A stretch of DNA of 64,000 nt from JADKBO01 sp965230345 (GCA_965230345.1 CBDDKR010000001.1:124001-188000); one strand, 5' to 3'. Positions 9,361-14,918 are shown, counted from the first letter of the stretch. Notes: generated by a model not told the origin, from the letters alone. Program-made: numbers and translations.

Positions 9361-10146
9361 TTATTCATTGGATTTGGATTTTTGGTTGATGTAATCTTTC
9401 CATTCTTGTGAGTCAAAAAGTTTTTCTTCTTTGCCGAATATTTTTTCCCAAGTGGTAAGCTCTATTTTGGGTTCGATGGGACGAACAGAAGCTTTAATAG
9501 ATTGTTTGATATCTTCAATTTCTTTTGGATCAATTTTATGATCATAATACCTTTGGTTAAGATCAATAATGATGGAGTCAAAACACATGCGCAACTCTTG
9601 GCGTTCATGACATTTGTTTTGAATAGCTCCTAAATATCGCTTTTGGAAATACTCTTCCTTAACTTCATAGTTACCGTCTAGAAGCCATCGGACTACTTTA
9701 GGGTAAACTTCCTTGTGAGCGATGTAACTTAGTTCTGATAAAGTATGAGGATCGTATTTGTTAGATTTAAAAAGATTTCTGTCAATTAGCAATGAGTTGT
9801 TAAGTAAAAAAAAATGCCATTTTCCATCTATTTTATTTCCTCCTATATCACTAATGTTATCATTAGTCGCATGTTTCCATTGTTTTTTACTTCTATTTAG
9901 AGATGCATATAATAAGGTTGTATCTTTGTTATAAACAATGAATCTATCAACATCCCAATCATTACTAAAGAAAAAAGGTTTTGTTATTGCTAAACTATCT
10001 TTTTTCCATTGAACAAGCTTGTTTTTTATTTCAATTGCTATAGGGTCATCAGTTATTTTGTAATCAATAATTCTCATTTCTCTTTGGCATCCTAAGATTA
10101 TAGCTAGAGAACATAAAATAATTGAATTAATTTCTTTTTTGAACAT
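9361..10146 (-). CDS. Lipoprotein of the duplicated A-B-A-B locus (second B copy)
   Basis: I do not recognise the family. From the ATG at 10146 the protein starts MFKKEINSIILCSLAIILGCQ, a lipoprotein signal with a lipobox Cys; a longer frame to 10164 is possible. Its C-terminal ~115 residues (from VYPKVVRWL) are almost identical to the other B protein at 10398-11186, while the N-terminal ~130 residues only resemble it loosely (shared KPxFF, FIVxN, LNR, IGG motifs). It overlaps the end of the preceding 92-aa gene by 20 bp, so translation is probably coupled. A lipoprotein paired with a small cytoplasmic-looking protein suggests an immunity or partner role, but that is inference only. Confidence 0.7.
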   Translation of the reverse strand: MFKKEINSIILCSLAIILGCQREMRIIDYKITDDPIAIEIKNKLVQWKKDSLAITKPFFFSNDWDVDRFIVYNKDTTLLYASLNRSKKQWKHATNDNISDIGGNKIDGKWHFFLLNNSLLIDRNLFKSNKYDPHTLSELSYIAHKEVYPKVVRWLLDGNYEVKEEYFQKRYLGAIQNKCHERQELRMCFDSIIIDLNQRYYDHKIDPKEIEDIKQSIKASVRPIEPKIELTTWEKIFGKEEKLFDSQEWKDYINQKSKSNE

Positions 10147-10405
10147 AGCCATTTTCATTTTCATCTACCTTGGATAACACCCAACCATAATTAGCCACAT
10201 AATGAGCATGCAGAAAGTTCTTATTCTTCTCCAGTCCTAGGAATCGGATTCGCCCATATGAGTCAGATTGTGAATCAAATTCAAGCCCAGGGACCGCACA
10301 TTGTGGTGCAATACCGTCTTGTATATAGTCAATGTCTTCTCCTTCATGGCTGCCATATTGCCACACTTCTTCGAAGTCGGATAGTAGGAAATTAGTTTTA
10401 TTCAT
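10127..10405 (-). CDS. 92-aa protein of the duplicated A-B-A-B locus (second A copy)
   Basis: Unknown family. The central ~65 residues (FEEVWQYGSHEGEDIDYIQ...) are nearly identical to the A copy at 11170-11448; only the first ~10 and last ~15 residues differ. No signal peptide or membrane segment is present. The start ATG overlaps the stop of the upstream lipoprotein gene within ATGAATAA (8 bp), an arrangement for coupled translation. The same ATGAATAA also ends the second B gene at 9361, but no A copy follows there, so the unit seems to have once been repeated or can be extended. A small toxin or truncated effector domain is one idea; no catalytic motif supports it. Confidence 0.7.
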   Translation of the reverse strand: MNKTNFLLSDFEEVWQYGSHEGEDIDYIQDGIAPQCAVPGLEFDSQSDSYGRIRFLGLEKNKNFLHAHYVANYGWVLSKVDENENGYVQKRN

Positions 10406-11186
10406 TGGATTTGGATTTTTGGTTGATGTAGTCTTTCCATTCTTGCGTCTCGAATAATTTTTCTTCTTTACCGAATATTTTTTCCCAAGTGGTAAGCTCT
10501 ATTTTGGGTTCGATTGGGCGAACAGAAGCTTCAATAGATTGTTTGATATCTTCAATTTCTTTTGGATCAATTTTATGATCGTAATACCTTTGGTTAAGAT
10601 CAATAATGATGGAGTCAAAGCACATGCGCAACTCTTGGCCTTCATGACATTTGTTTTGAATAGCTCCTAAATATCGCTTTTGGAAATACTCTTCCTTAAC
10701 TTCATAGTTACCGCCTGGAAGCCATCGGACTACTTTAGGGTAAATGTCTTCGTAACTTATGTATTCCAGCTCAAAGAAAGAATAGGGATCATATTTACTA
10801 TTTTTATAGAGGGTCCTAGAGACATATATTGGACCTTTAAAAAAGAAATACCATTGATCTTTTATCTTACTTCCTCCTATTTCTTCTATCAAATCTGCCG
10901 AACTATTTCGATGAATTCCTTTTCTATTAAGTGTTGTGTATAATAATGAGCTGTCTTGATTAAACACAATAAAATTATTGACTCTAAATGCTTCATTGTC
11001 AAAAAAAAGAGGTTTAGTCTTAGCTAAAGAATCGCTAATCCACTTTTGTAAAGTGTCATTTATACTAGCTTGGATTTTTGGTTGTTTTGTAAAGTTTAAT
11101 CTCCTTATTTTATTTTTATCGCTACACCCAACTAATAGTACTAGAATAAACCATACTAAATATATTCTGCTATCTTTTTTTGACAT
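10398..11186 (-). CDS. Lipoprotein of the duplicated A-B-A-B locus (first B copy)
   Basis: A 262-aa lipoprotein if translated from the ATG at 11186 (MSKKDSRIYLVWFILVLLVGCSD), which is a clear signal with lipobox LLVGC. The frame extends upstream to 11249, but that stretch overlaps the A gene and has no signal character. The C-terminal half is almost identical to the second B protein, including YFQKRYLGAIQNKCHE, RMCFDSIIIDLNQRYYDHK and the ending WKDYINQKSKSNE. The N-terminal half is diverged. It overlaps the upstream A gene by 17 bp and the downstream A gene by 8 bp. Function unknown. Confidence 0.7.
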   Translation of the reverse strand: MSKKDSRIYLVWFILVLLVGCSDKNKIRRLNFTKQPKIQASINDTLQKWISDSLAKTKPLFFDNEAFRVNNFIVFNQDSSLLYTTLNRKGIHRNSSADLIEEIGGSKIKDQWYFFFKGPIYVSRTLYKNSKYDPYSFFELEYISYEDIYPKVVRWLPGGNYEVKEEYFQKRYLGAIQNKCHEGQELRMCFDSIIIDLNQRYYDHKIDPKEIEDIKQSIEASVRPIEPKIELTTWEKIFGKEEKLFETQEWKDYINQKSKSNE

Positions 11187-11448
11187 ATCCTGCATCTTGA
11201 TTTGAAATATTAGATAACACCCAATCATAATTAGCCCCATAATGCGCATCCAAAAAGTTTTTATTCTTCTCCAGTCCTAGGAATCGAATTCGCCCATATG
11301 AGTCAGATTGTGAATCAAATTCAAGCCCTGGGACAGCACATTGTGGGGCAATACCGTCTTGTATATAGTCAATGTCTTCTCCTTCATGGCTGCCATATTG
11401 CCACACTTCTTCGAAATTGGGTGTTTGGACGTCAAGTTTTTGACTCAT
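11170..11448 (-). CDS. 92-aa protein of the duplicated A-B-A-B locus (first A copy)
   Basis: First gene of the quartet. The ATG at 11448 (MSQKLDVQTPNFEEVW) gives exactly 92 residues, the same length as the other A copy, so I prefer it to an upstream in-frame ATG at 11553, which adds an unrelated leader. The core is nearly identical to the second A protein; differences cluster at both ends (DAHYGANYDW versus HAHYVANYGW). Acidic and aromatic, with no signal peptide. The promoter should lie in the 280 bp before the divergent gene at 11729; I could not pick a convincing one on this strand. Confidence 0.65.
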   Translation of the reverse strand: MSQKLDVQTPNFEEVWQYGSHEGEDIDYIQDGIAPQCAVPGLEFDSQSDSYGRIRFLGLEKNKNFLDAHYGANYDWVLSNISNQDAGYVKKR

Positions 11449-11728
11449 AAAGTTTTTTGTTAAAGAACGTTTTTGATCTAAAAGAATCTGTTCTAAGATA
11501 AAATTACTCAAATAAGAGTATGACTTTAATAGGATTTTACTATTAATCATCATACATGAGATGTTTTATTTTTTTATTACTTGAATCAATATCAATTTTT
11601 AAGGATTTATCTAGACTAAATTTACAATTTTTAATGGCCATTTAAATGGTCTTTTGAAATAAATCTACAATAAATAATCTCAGATTATAAAGTATTTATA
11701 CTTTTGCAAAAAGTTAAAATCTTATACA

Positions 11729-12217
11729 ATGACTGAATACTTTTCTACTATTTCGGAAGGAGACTTTAGTAAGCTTAAAGATGCCATTCCATTGATCACA
11801 TTATTAATTGGTGGAGCAGATGGAGAATTGGATAAAGATGAAGTTGCATGGGCAGAAAAGGTGACTAAGATTAGATCTTACAAAATGTCGAAGGATCTTA
11901 TTGGTTTTTATCAAGAAGTAGGAGCTGATTTTTCTACTAAGTTGGACACATTTTATAATGACCTCCCAAAGTCTGTAGAAGATCGTACCAAAATCATTGC
12001 AACAAGACTAGAAGCCTTAAATCCTATATTGGCTTCATTGGATCAACTGGTTGCTTACCATCTATACAAAAGCTACTTGTCTTTTGCAAAGCATGTTGCA
12101 AAGGCTTCAGGTGGAATTTTTGGCTTTTTTAGTGTAGGACCACACGAAGGTGAATTGATCGATCTTCCGATGATTGCTCCTATAGAAAGACCTGAAGAAT
12201 TAGAAGAAGAAGAGTAA
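11729..12217 (+). CDS. Hypothetical protein, possibly TerB-like
   Basis: A 162-aa soluble protein, mostly helical and acidic, ending in a run of Glu. The stretch IPLITLLIGGADGELDKDEVAWAEKVTKI resembles the helix-loop metal-binding motif of TerB-like domains (D-G-x-x-D-x-x-E), and overall length fits such a domain. The rest shows no catalytic motif. A box TACTTTTG at 11699-11706 matches the Bacteroidota -7 element (TAnnTTTG) at a suitable distance from the ATG. It lies directly upstream of tRNA-Arg and the tRNA-like island; whether it belongs to that island is unknown. Confidence 0.6.
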   Translation: MTEYFSTISEGDFSKLKDAIPLITLLIGGADGELDKDEVAWAEKVTKIRSYKMSKDLIGFYQEVGADFSTKLDTFYNDLPKSVEDRTKIIATRLEALNPILASLDQLVAYHLYKSYLSFAKHVAKASGGIFGFFSVGPHEGELIDLPMIAPIERPEELEEEE

Positions 12218-12237
12218 CTTCTCACTATATACTTATT

Positions 12238-12311
12238 GGCCTCGTAGTTCAACTGGATAGAATATCAGATTTCGGCTCTGAGGGTTGAGGGTTCGAATCC
12301 TTCCGAGGTCA
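12238..12311 (+). tRNA. tRNA-Arg (anticodon TCG)
   Basis: A complete cloverleaf: acceptor GGCCTCG pairing with CGAGGTC, D stem GTTC/GAAT, anticodon stem TCAGA/TCTGA with loop TTTCGGC (anticodon TCG, reading CGA), T arm GAGGG-TTCGAAT-CCTTC, and A at position 73. It looks like an ordinary housekeeping tRNA. It is followed at once by a terminator hairpin. Confidence 0.93.
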
Positions 12312-12312
12312 C

Positions 12313-12340
12313 AAAGGCGGCTATTTTGGTCGCCTTTTTT
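12313..12340 (+). terminator. Terminator after tRNA-Arg
   Basis: AAAGGCG (12313-12319) pairs with CGCCTTT (12331-12337) and is followed by further T residues. It is placed right behind the tRNA-Arg 3' end. Confidence 0.8.
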
Positions 12341-12556
12341 ATGTGTTAATGCCATTGTATTAGAGCGTGTTACAAGCGGTTTTATTTGATTTTCCTGAGT
12401 AATTTCCAAAGTTTTAGACCCTACAAGGTTTATAAAGGAATCCCAACTACTATAATAAGTACATGGGTGTGTAACTTCAAAGAGAATAGACTATTTCATG
12501 GTTAAATGCAAGATTTAGTCGTGCTATGATTACATTTGTACCGAAATATATAATTA

Positions 12557-12676
12557 ATGACAAGATTTATGATCATATTATTTGCGAATCGACTGGGTTG
12601 TCCTGTACAAAATCACATGACTTCAGTTGGAGAACAATATTTATATTTAGGACGAGAAAGCATAGAATTACTATGA
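12557..12676 (+). CDS. Possible 39-aa peptide gene in the tRNA-like island
   Basis: An ATG-started frame of 39 codons (begins MTRFMIILFANRLG, ends LGRESIELL) has a TAnnTTTG-type -7 box (TACATTTG, 12531-12538) about 20 bp upstream and a strong terminator 26 bp downstream. The closeness of the -7 box leaves a very short leader. Translation is not proven; the unit could equally be a small noncoding RNA of about 190 nt. No similarity recognised. Confidence 0.35.
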   Translation: MTRFMIILFANRLGCPVQNHMTSVGEQYLYLGRESIELL

Positions 12677-12702
12677 AGTAAAACATATAAAAAGTTATCG
12701 AA

Positions 12703-12738
12703 ATAGCGTCCTACGAAAGTGAGACGCTATTTTTTTTT
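12703..12738 (+). terminator. Strong intrinsic terminator
   Basis: ATAGCGTC (12703-12710) pairs with GACGCTAT (12723-12730) around a CTACGAAAGTGA loop and runs into eight or more T. It ends the short transcription unit that contains the 39-codon frame. Confidence 0.85.
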
Positions 12739-12919
12739 GAATTTTTTTTTAAAAAAATATGAAGTTTTAGATTGGACATAGAAATACTACTTAAAGATTG
12801 AATCAATTGATATACAGGAGATTGAGAAAATTGAATGATTTGCAGTATTGTGAACTGGGATGTTTATGTCTGTAATTGAGCTTAAGTATTTGATATTCAG
12901 TATTTTAAATGTGTTTTTA

Positions 12920-12952
12920 TTTGGAAATATTAAGATTTTGTTATTACCTTTG
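12920..12952 (+). promoter_or_regulatory. Bacteroidota-type promoter
   Basis: TTTG at 12920-12923 and TACCTTTG at 12945-12952 are separated by 21 bp, close to the Bacteroidota consensus TTTG-N19-21-TAnnTTTG. Transcription would start near 12959, giving a leader with an AAGTTGA/TCAACTT inverted repeat before the 50-codon frame at 13017. Confidence 0.65.
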
Positions 12953-13016
12953 CATCGTCAATTAAAAGTTGAGTGTTTGATTAGACGAATCAACTTATGA
13001 TTTAAAAATTACAATT

Positions 13017-13169
13017 ATGAAACATTATACATTACATCAATTTCAAGAATGCTTTATTCAGCATGAAATAATTGGGGTAGAACCAAGTGTTAGCATGAGA
13101 GATATTCAAGCGTGGAATCTGGATTTCAGATGTGTAATGATAAAAGATATGGTATTTAATATGGAGTAA
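13017..13169 (+). CDS. Possible 50-aa small protein in the tRNA-like island
   Basis: A 50-codon frame (starts MKHYTLHQFQECFIQHE, ends IKDMVFNME) lies between a good promoter (12920-12952) and a clean terminator (13197-13230). It forms an independent monocistronic unit with a leader of about 58 nt containing a 7-bp hairpin. The codons are ordinary for this genome. No family is recognised and there is no membrane segment. The tight promoter-ORF-terminator layout makes it more credible than a random frame of this size. Confidence 0.5.
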   Translation: MKHYTLHQFQECFIQHEIIGVEPSVSMRDIQAWNLDFRCVMIKDMVFNME

Positions 13170-13196
13170 TGATTAGATTATTATACTTCATTTAAG

Positions 13197-13230
13197 AAGG
13201 CATCATCTTTTATCAAGGTGATGCCTTTTT
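13197..13230 (+). terminator. Intrinsic terminator after the 50-aa frame
   Basis: AAGGCATCA (13197-13205) pairs perfectly with TGATGCCTT (13219-13227) and is followed by more T residues. Confidence 0.85.
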
Positions 13231-13241
13231 CATTTTATTGT

Positions 13242-13338
13242 GGACTGAAGTGGCTATAATGACACTTCAACAAATCATTTCATTGGTAAGGAAACCGATT
13301 AGGTTTTGGAAGGTCGAGGGATTGCATCCCATCAGTCC
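13242..13338 (+). ncRNA. Cloverleaf-like structured RNA (tRNA-like)
   Basis: A 97-nt element closed by a perfect 7-bp stem GGACTGA (13242-13248) / TCAGTCC (13332-13338). Inside are an AGTG/CACT hairpin in the D-arm position, an AAACC/GGTTT hairpin in the anticodon-arm position, and a GGGAT/ATCCC hairpin in the T-arm position. The usual TTCRA T loop is absent, and about 25 extra unpaired bases separate the first two arms, so standard tRNA finders would probably miss it. It is directly followed by a clearer run of tRNA-like genes. It may be a decayed tRNA or a purpose-built tRNA mimic. Confidence 0.4.
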
Positions 13339-13350
13339 TATCAATGTATT

Positions 13351-13423
13351 GTTCCTGAGGCAAATTGGTTAAGCCATTACTCTTTCACAGCAAAGGTGGG
13401 TGGTTCAATTCCTGTCAGGAGTA
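13351..13423 (+). tRNA. Degenerate tRNA-Glu-like element (anticodon TTC)
   Basis: Acceptor GTTCCTG/CAGGAGT (with wobbles), D arm GGC/GCC with the ATTGGTTA loop, anticodon arm TTACT-CTTTCAC-AGCAA (one mismatch, anticodon TTC), T loop TTCAATT. The T stem is weak: only two of the inner pairs form well. A73 follows. It is recognisable as a tRNA but poor enough that it may not work in translation. Confidence 0.5.
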
Positions 13424-13428
13424 CAAAT

Positions 13429-13499
13429 TGTCTAGTGGTCTAAAGGTAGGATATATGACTTTGATTCATAGGGTAGGGGTTCGATTCCCTTCTAGACAA
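13429..13499 (+). tRNA. tRNA-Gln (anticodon TTG)
   Basis: A good cloverleaf: acceptor TGTCTAG/CTAGACA (7 perfect pairs), D stem GTCT/GGAT (with wobbles), anticodon stem TATGA/TCATA with loop CTTTGAT (anticodon TTG), T arm AGGGG-TTCGATT-CCCTT, A73. This is the most normal member of the island apart from tRNA-Arg. Confidence 0.85.
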
Positions 13500-13506
13500 C
13501 AGAATT

Positions 13507-13589
13507 GCAGAAATGGCGGAAAAGGAATACGCAGTAGTCTTTGAAACTATGCCATTGATTGGTTGAGGGTTCGATTCCCTCCTTCTGTA
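13507..13589 (+). tRNA. Class II, Leu-type tRNA body carrying anticodon TTG
   Basis: The acceptor GCAGAAA pairs with CTTCTGT (G-U first pair, A-C at the base). TGGCGG and CGC form the Leu-type D arm. The anticodon stem GTAGT/ACTAT is closed around CTTTGAA, so the anticodon reads TTG (Gln). A long variable arm (GCCA-TTGA-TTGG) and the T arm GAGGG-TTCGATT-CCCTC follow, with A73. Class II shape and A73 are leucine identity features, while the anticodon is a glutamine one. No shift of the loop restores a Leu or Ser anticodon while keeping the stem. Confidence 0.7.
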
Positions 13590-13627
13590 CATAAATACCT
13601 TTTTAAGGTTTTAAAAAGAATAAAATT

Positions 13628-14164
13628 ATGAAAACAACTATAGCGGATATGTATTACCTCAAAGCTTTAGATCAATATGATTATTGCCTTGAGATGGTCA
13701 TTGAAAATTTGAATTACGCCTTGGCTTACGATGAATATCATGTACAAGCTCATGCGCTAATGGGTAAGGTGTATATGTATCATTTAAAGGATTATAGGTT
13801 AGCGCAAGAATGCTTTACTAGGGTCTTACAATCAAATATTAGATATGTCGATGTATACGAACATTACATATTGTTGAAAATATGGCTTGGAGATTATTCT
13901 GGAGCAGAGAGAATAATGGTTTTTGCCAAAAAGATAAAAGGAATGAATACGAGTAAAATACTTTTTCTTCAAGCAAGAATGTTGGAAGCACGAGGACTTT
14001 ATAAGGAAGCATTACTTAGTTTGGAATTGGCCTTGATGAATTGTTTCAATTCTTATGAAGTTTCAGAAATCGAATGTAAGGTGAAGAGCTTGAAAGTAAA
14101 GATGAAACTGCATAAAAAACAACGAAAACGAATGGAGAAGAAATCTAAACTTAATGTTGAATAA
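13628..14164 (+). CDS. TPR-like protein embedded in the tRNA-like array
   Basis: A 178-aa all-helical protein made of about three to four tetratricopeptide-like repeats, clearest at residues 32-65 (ALAYDEYHVQAHALMGKVYM...) and 106-140 (TSKILFLQARMLEARG...ALLSLELAL). The C-terminal ~25 residues are very basic (KMKLHKKQRKRMEKKSK), a likely RNA-binding tail. No signal peptide. It lies between the tRNA Gln/Leu-type pair and the tRNA-His, 12 bp upstream of the latter, in the same direction, so it is probably part of one transcript with them. Inference: an adaptor that binds the tRNA-like RNAs or links them to the slipin downstream. Confidence 0.75.
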   Translation: MKTTIADMYYLKALDQYDYCLEMVIENLNYALAYDEYHVQAHALMGKVYMYHLKDYRLAQECFTRVLQSNIRYVDVYEHYILLKIWLGDYSGAERIMVFAKKIKGMNTSKILFLQARMLEARGLYKEALLSLELALMNCFNSYEVSEIECKVKSLKVKMKLHKKQRKRMEKKSKLNVE

Positions 14165-14176
14165 CCTAGCTACTAT

Positions 14177-14248
14177 GGTGGTTTTAGTTTAGTAGGCAAA
14201 ACACCTCACTGTGGATGAGGAGAGCAGAGTTCGAATCTCGAAGCCACC
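14177..14248 (+). tRNA. tRNA-His (anticodon GTG), atypical T arm
   Basis: G-1 faces C73, as His tRNAs need. The acceptor GTGGTTT pairs with AAGCCAC, the D stem GTTT with AAAC, and the anticodon stem CCTCA/TGAGG encloses CTGTGGA (anticodon GTG). The T loop is TTCGAAT, but the T stem is short (GAG/CTC plus a C-G pair with a bulge) because one base seems missing on the 3' side. The rest is so regular that it is probably made and folded. Confidence 0.75.
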
Positions 14249-14251
14249 CTG

Positions 14252-14286
14252 TTTTAATTACGCAGAATGATTGCGTAGTGTTAAAA
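14252..14286 (+). other. Strong RNA hairpin behind tRNA-His
   Basis: TTTTAA (14252-14257) pairs with TTAAAA (14281-14286) and ACGCA with TGCGT inside it, making a long stem next to the tRNA-His 3' end. It has no good T-tail, so a processing or stabilising element is as likely as a terminator. A -7-like box TACCTTTG (14287-14294) follows immediately and could start a new transcript. Confidence 0.55.
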
Positions 14287-14434
14287 TACCTTTGACATAT
14301 CAATTAGCAATATGTTTTTAAAAGACGATCAATACTAAAAGTAGTAGGGGTAATTGTAATAAGAAATATAATCATAGATTATAAAGATGAATTTAACTTC
14401 TTGCGTCGTCGTTTCTGAATAGCGACACAGTATC

Positions 14435-14511
14435 AGCCCATTGGTAATGATATTCTTGAAGTTAGAATCTCAGGGATCTGGGAGTCGTGGGTTCGAATCC
14501 CACCATGGCTA
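14435..14511 (+). ncRNA. tRNA-like element without a normal D arm
   Basis: AGCC-AT (14435-14441, one bulged C) pairs with ATGGCT (14505-14510). ATTCT-TGAAGTT-AGAAT makes a 5-bp, 7-nt-loop arm in the anticodon position, CAG-GGAT-CTG looks like a long variable arm, and GTGGG-TTCGAAT-CCCAC is a perfect T arm. Only about ten bases separate the acceptor from the anticodon arm, so the D arm is missing. The loop lacks U33. Likely not a translating tRNA. Confidence 0.5.
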
Positions 14512-14514
14512 AAA

Positions 14515-14584
14515 AGCTATGTAGTTCAGTTGGCTAGAACACCAGACATTTACGTGACGTAGGTTCGAGTCCTACTCTTAGCTT
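14515..14584 (+). ncRNA. tRNA-like element with a non-pairing anticodon region
   Basis: Acceptor AGCTATG pairs at six of seven positions with CTTAGCT (14577-14583). The D arm is perfect (GTTC-AGTTGGCTA-GAAC), as is the T arm (GTAGG-TTCGAGT-CCTAC). The 17 bases in the anticodon-arm position cannot form a 5-bp stem, and no variable loop remains. It starts four bases after the previous element. Confidence 0.5.
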
Positions 14585-14587
14585 CAC

Positions 14588-14647
14588 TCTAAGATAGCTC
14601 AGTTGGTAGAGCAGTAGATTTTTAATCTATGATAGAGGACACTCTAT
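14588..14647 (+). ncRNA. Lys-type tRNA 5' two-thirds with a replaced T arm
   Basis: TCTAAGA-TA, then a perfect D arm GCTC-AGTTGGTA-GAGC, then anticodon arm GTAGA-TTTTTAA-TCTAT (anticodon TTT, Lys). Where a T arm should follow there is instead a 6-bp hairpin ATAGAG-GACA-CTCTAT (14632-14647), and there is no 3' acceptor strand. CTAAGA (14589-14594) can pair with TCTTAG (14576-14581) of the preceding element, raising the possibility of a permuted layout. Confidence 0.5.
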
Positions 14648-14664
14648 AAAATGTAAATCGGAGA

Positions 14665-14752
14665 TGATCATAGTATGGTCACGGTAAGAAATTGCCAGTT
14701 ATGCATATTCTTACCACCTTTTTATCGGCTTTGAAAAAGGTAGGATACCGAT
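14665..14752 (+). ncRNA. Densely folded RNA segment with possible pseudoknot
   Basis: Three adjacent stems: TGATCA/TGGTCA (14665-14681, one G-U), GGTAAGAA/TTCTTACC (14683-14690 with 14708-14715, perfect), and ACCTTTTT/AAAAAGGT (14716-14723 with 14734-14741, perfect). The loop of the third stem carries ATCGG (14724-14728), which can pair with CCGAT (14748-14752) outside, an H-type pseudoknot. No open reading frame covers the segment. Confidence 0.5.
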
Positions 14753-14859
14753 GATGGGACATTGTAATAATACTATTGTTTTTGTACTACTACATCTAAA
14801 TGAAGAAATTCAATTATGCGCAGTAACTACGAGTACATATGGTGTTGTGTTGTGCATAT

Positions 14860-14893
14860 GCAATAAGATTTACGAACGCCATGAACTTATTGC
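14860..14893 (+). other. Perfect 8-bp RNA hairpin in the slipin leader
   Basis: GCAATAAG (14860-14867) pairs with CTTATTGC (14886-14893). Just upstream two CATATG hexamers (14836-14841, 14855-14860) can also pair, sharing base 14860 with this stem, so the two hairpins would compete. Confidence 0.45.
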
Positions 14894-14918
14894 TTTTGTG
14901 AGAAACTACAATTGAACT

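Larger units (their letters stand above)
9361..11425 (-). repeat. Tandem duplication of about 1.04 kb (A-B unit), mosaic in similarity
   Basis: Bases 9361-9740 match 10398-10780 and bases 10180-10390 match 11220-11425 almost perfectly at the DNA level. The sequence between them (about 9760-10165 versus 10800-11205) is clearly diverged. The offset of the two copies is about 1037 bp. Confidence 0.85.

Noticed and set aside
10127..11448. HEGEDID in the A proteins resembles the HxxxD of M23 peptidases
   Set aside because: The rest of the M23 motif set (HxH, correct spacing) is absent and the protein is only 92 aa; no peptidase call is justified.
11449..11553. Upstream in-frame ATG of the first A gene, adding 35 residues
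   Set aside because: The extension is unlike the other A copy, which is 92 aa from its own ATG; the shorter form gives equal length.
12342..12530. Possible tRNA-like sequence between tRNA-Arg and the 39-codon frame
   Set aside because: No T loop or acceptor pairing could be found.
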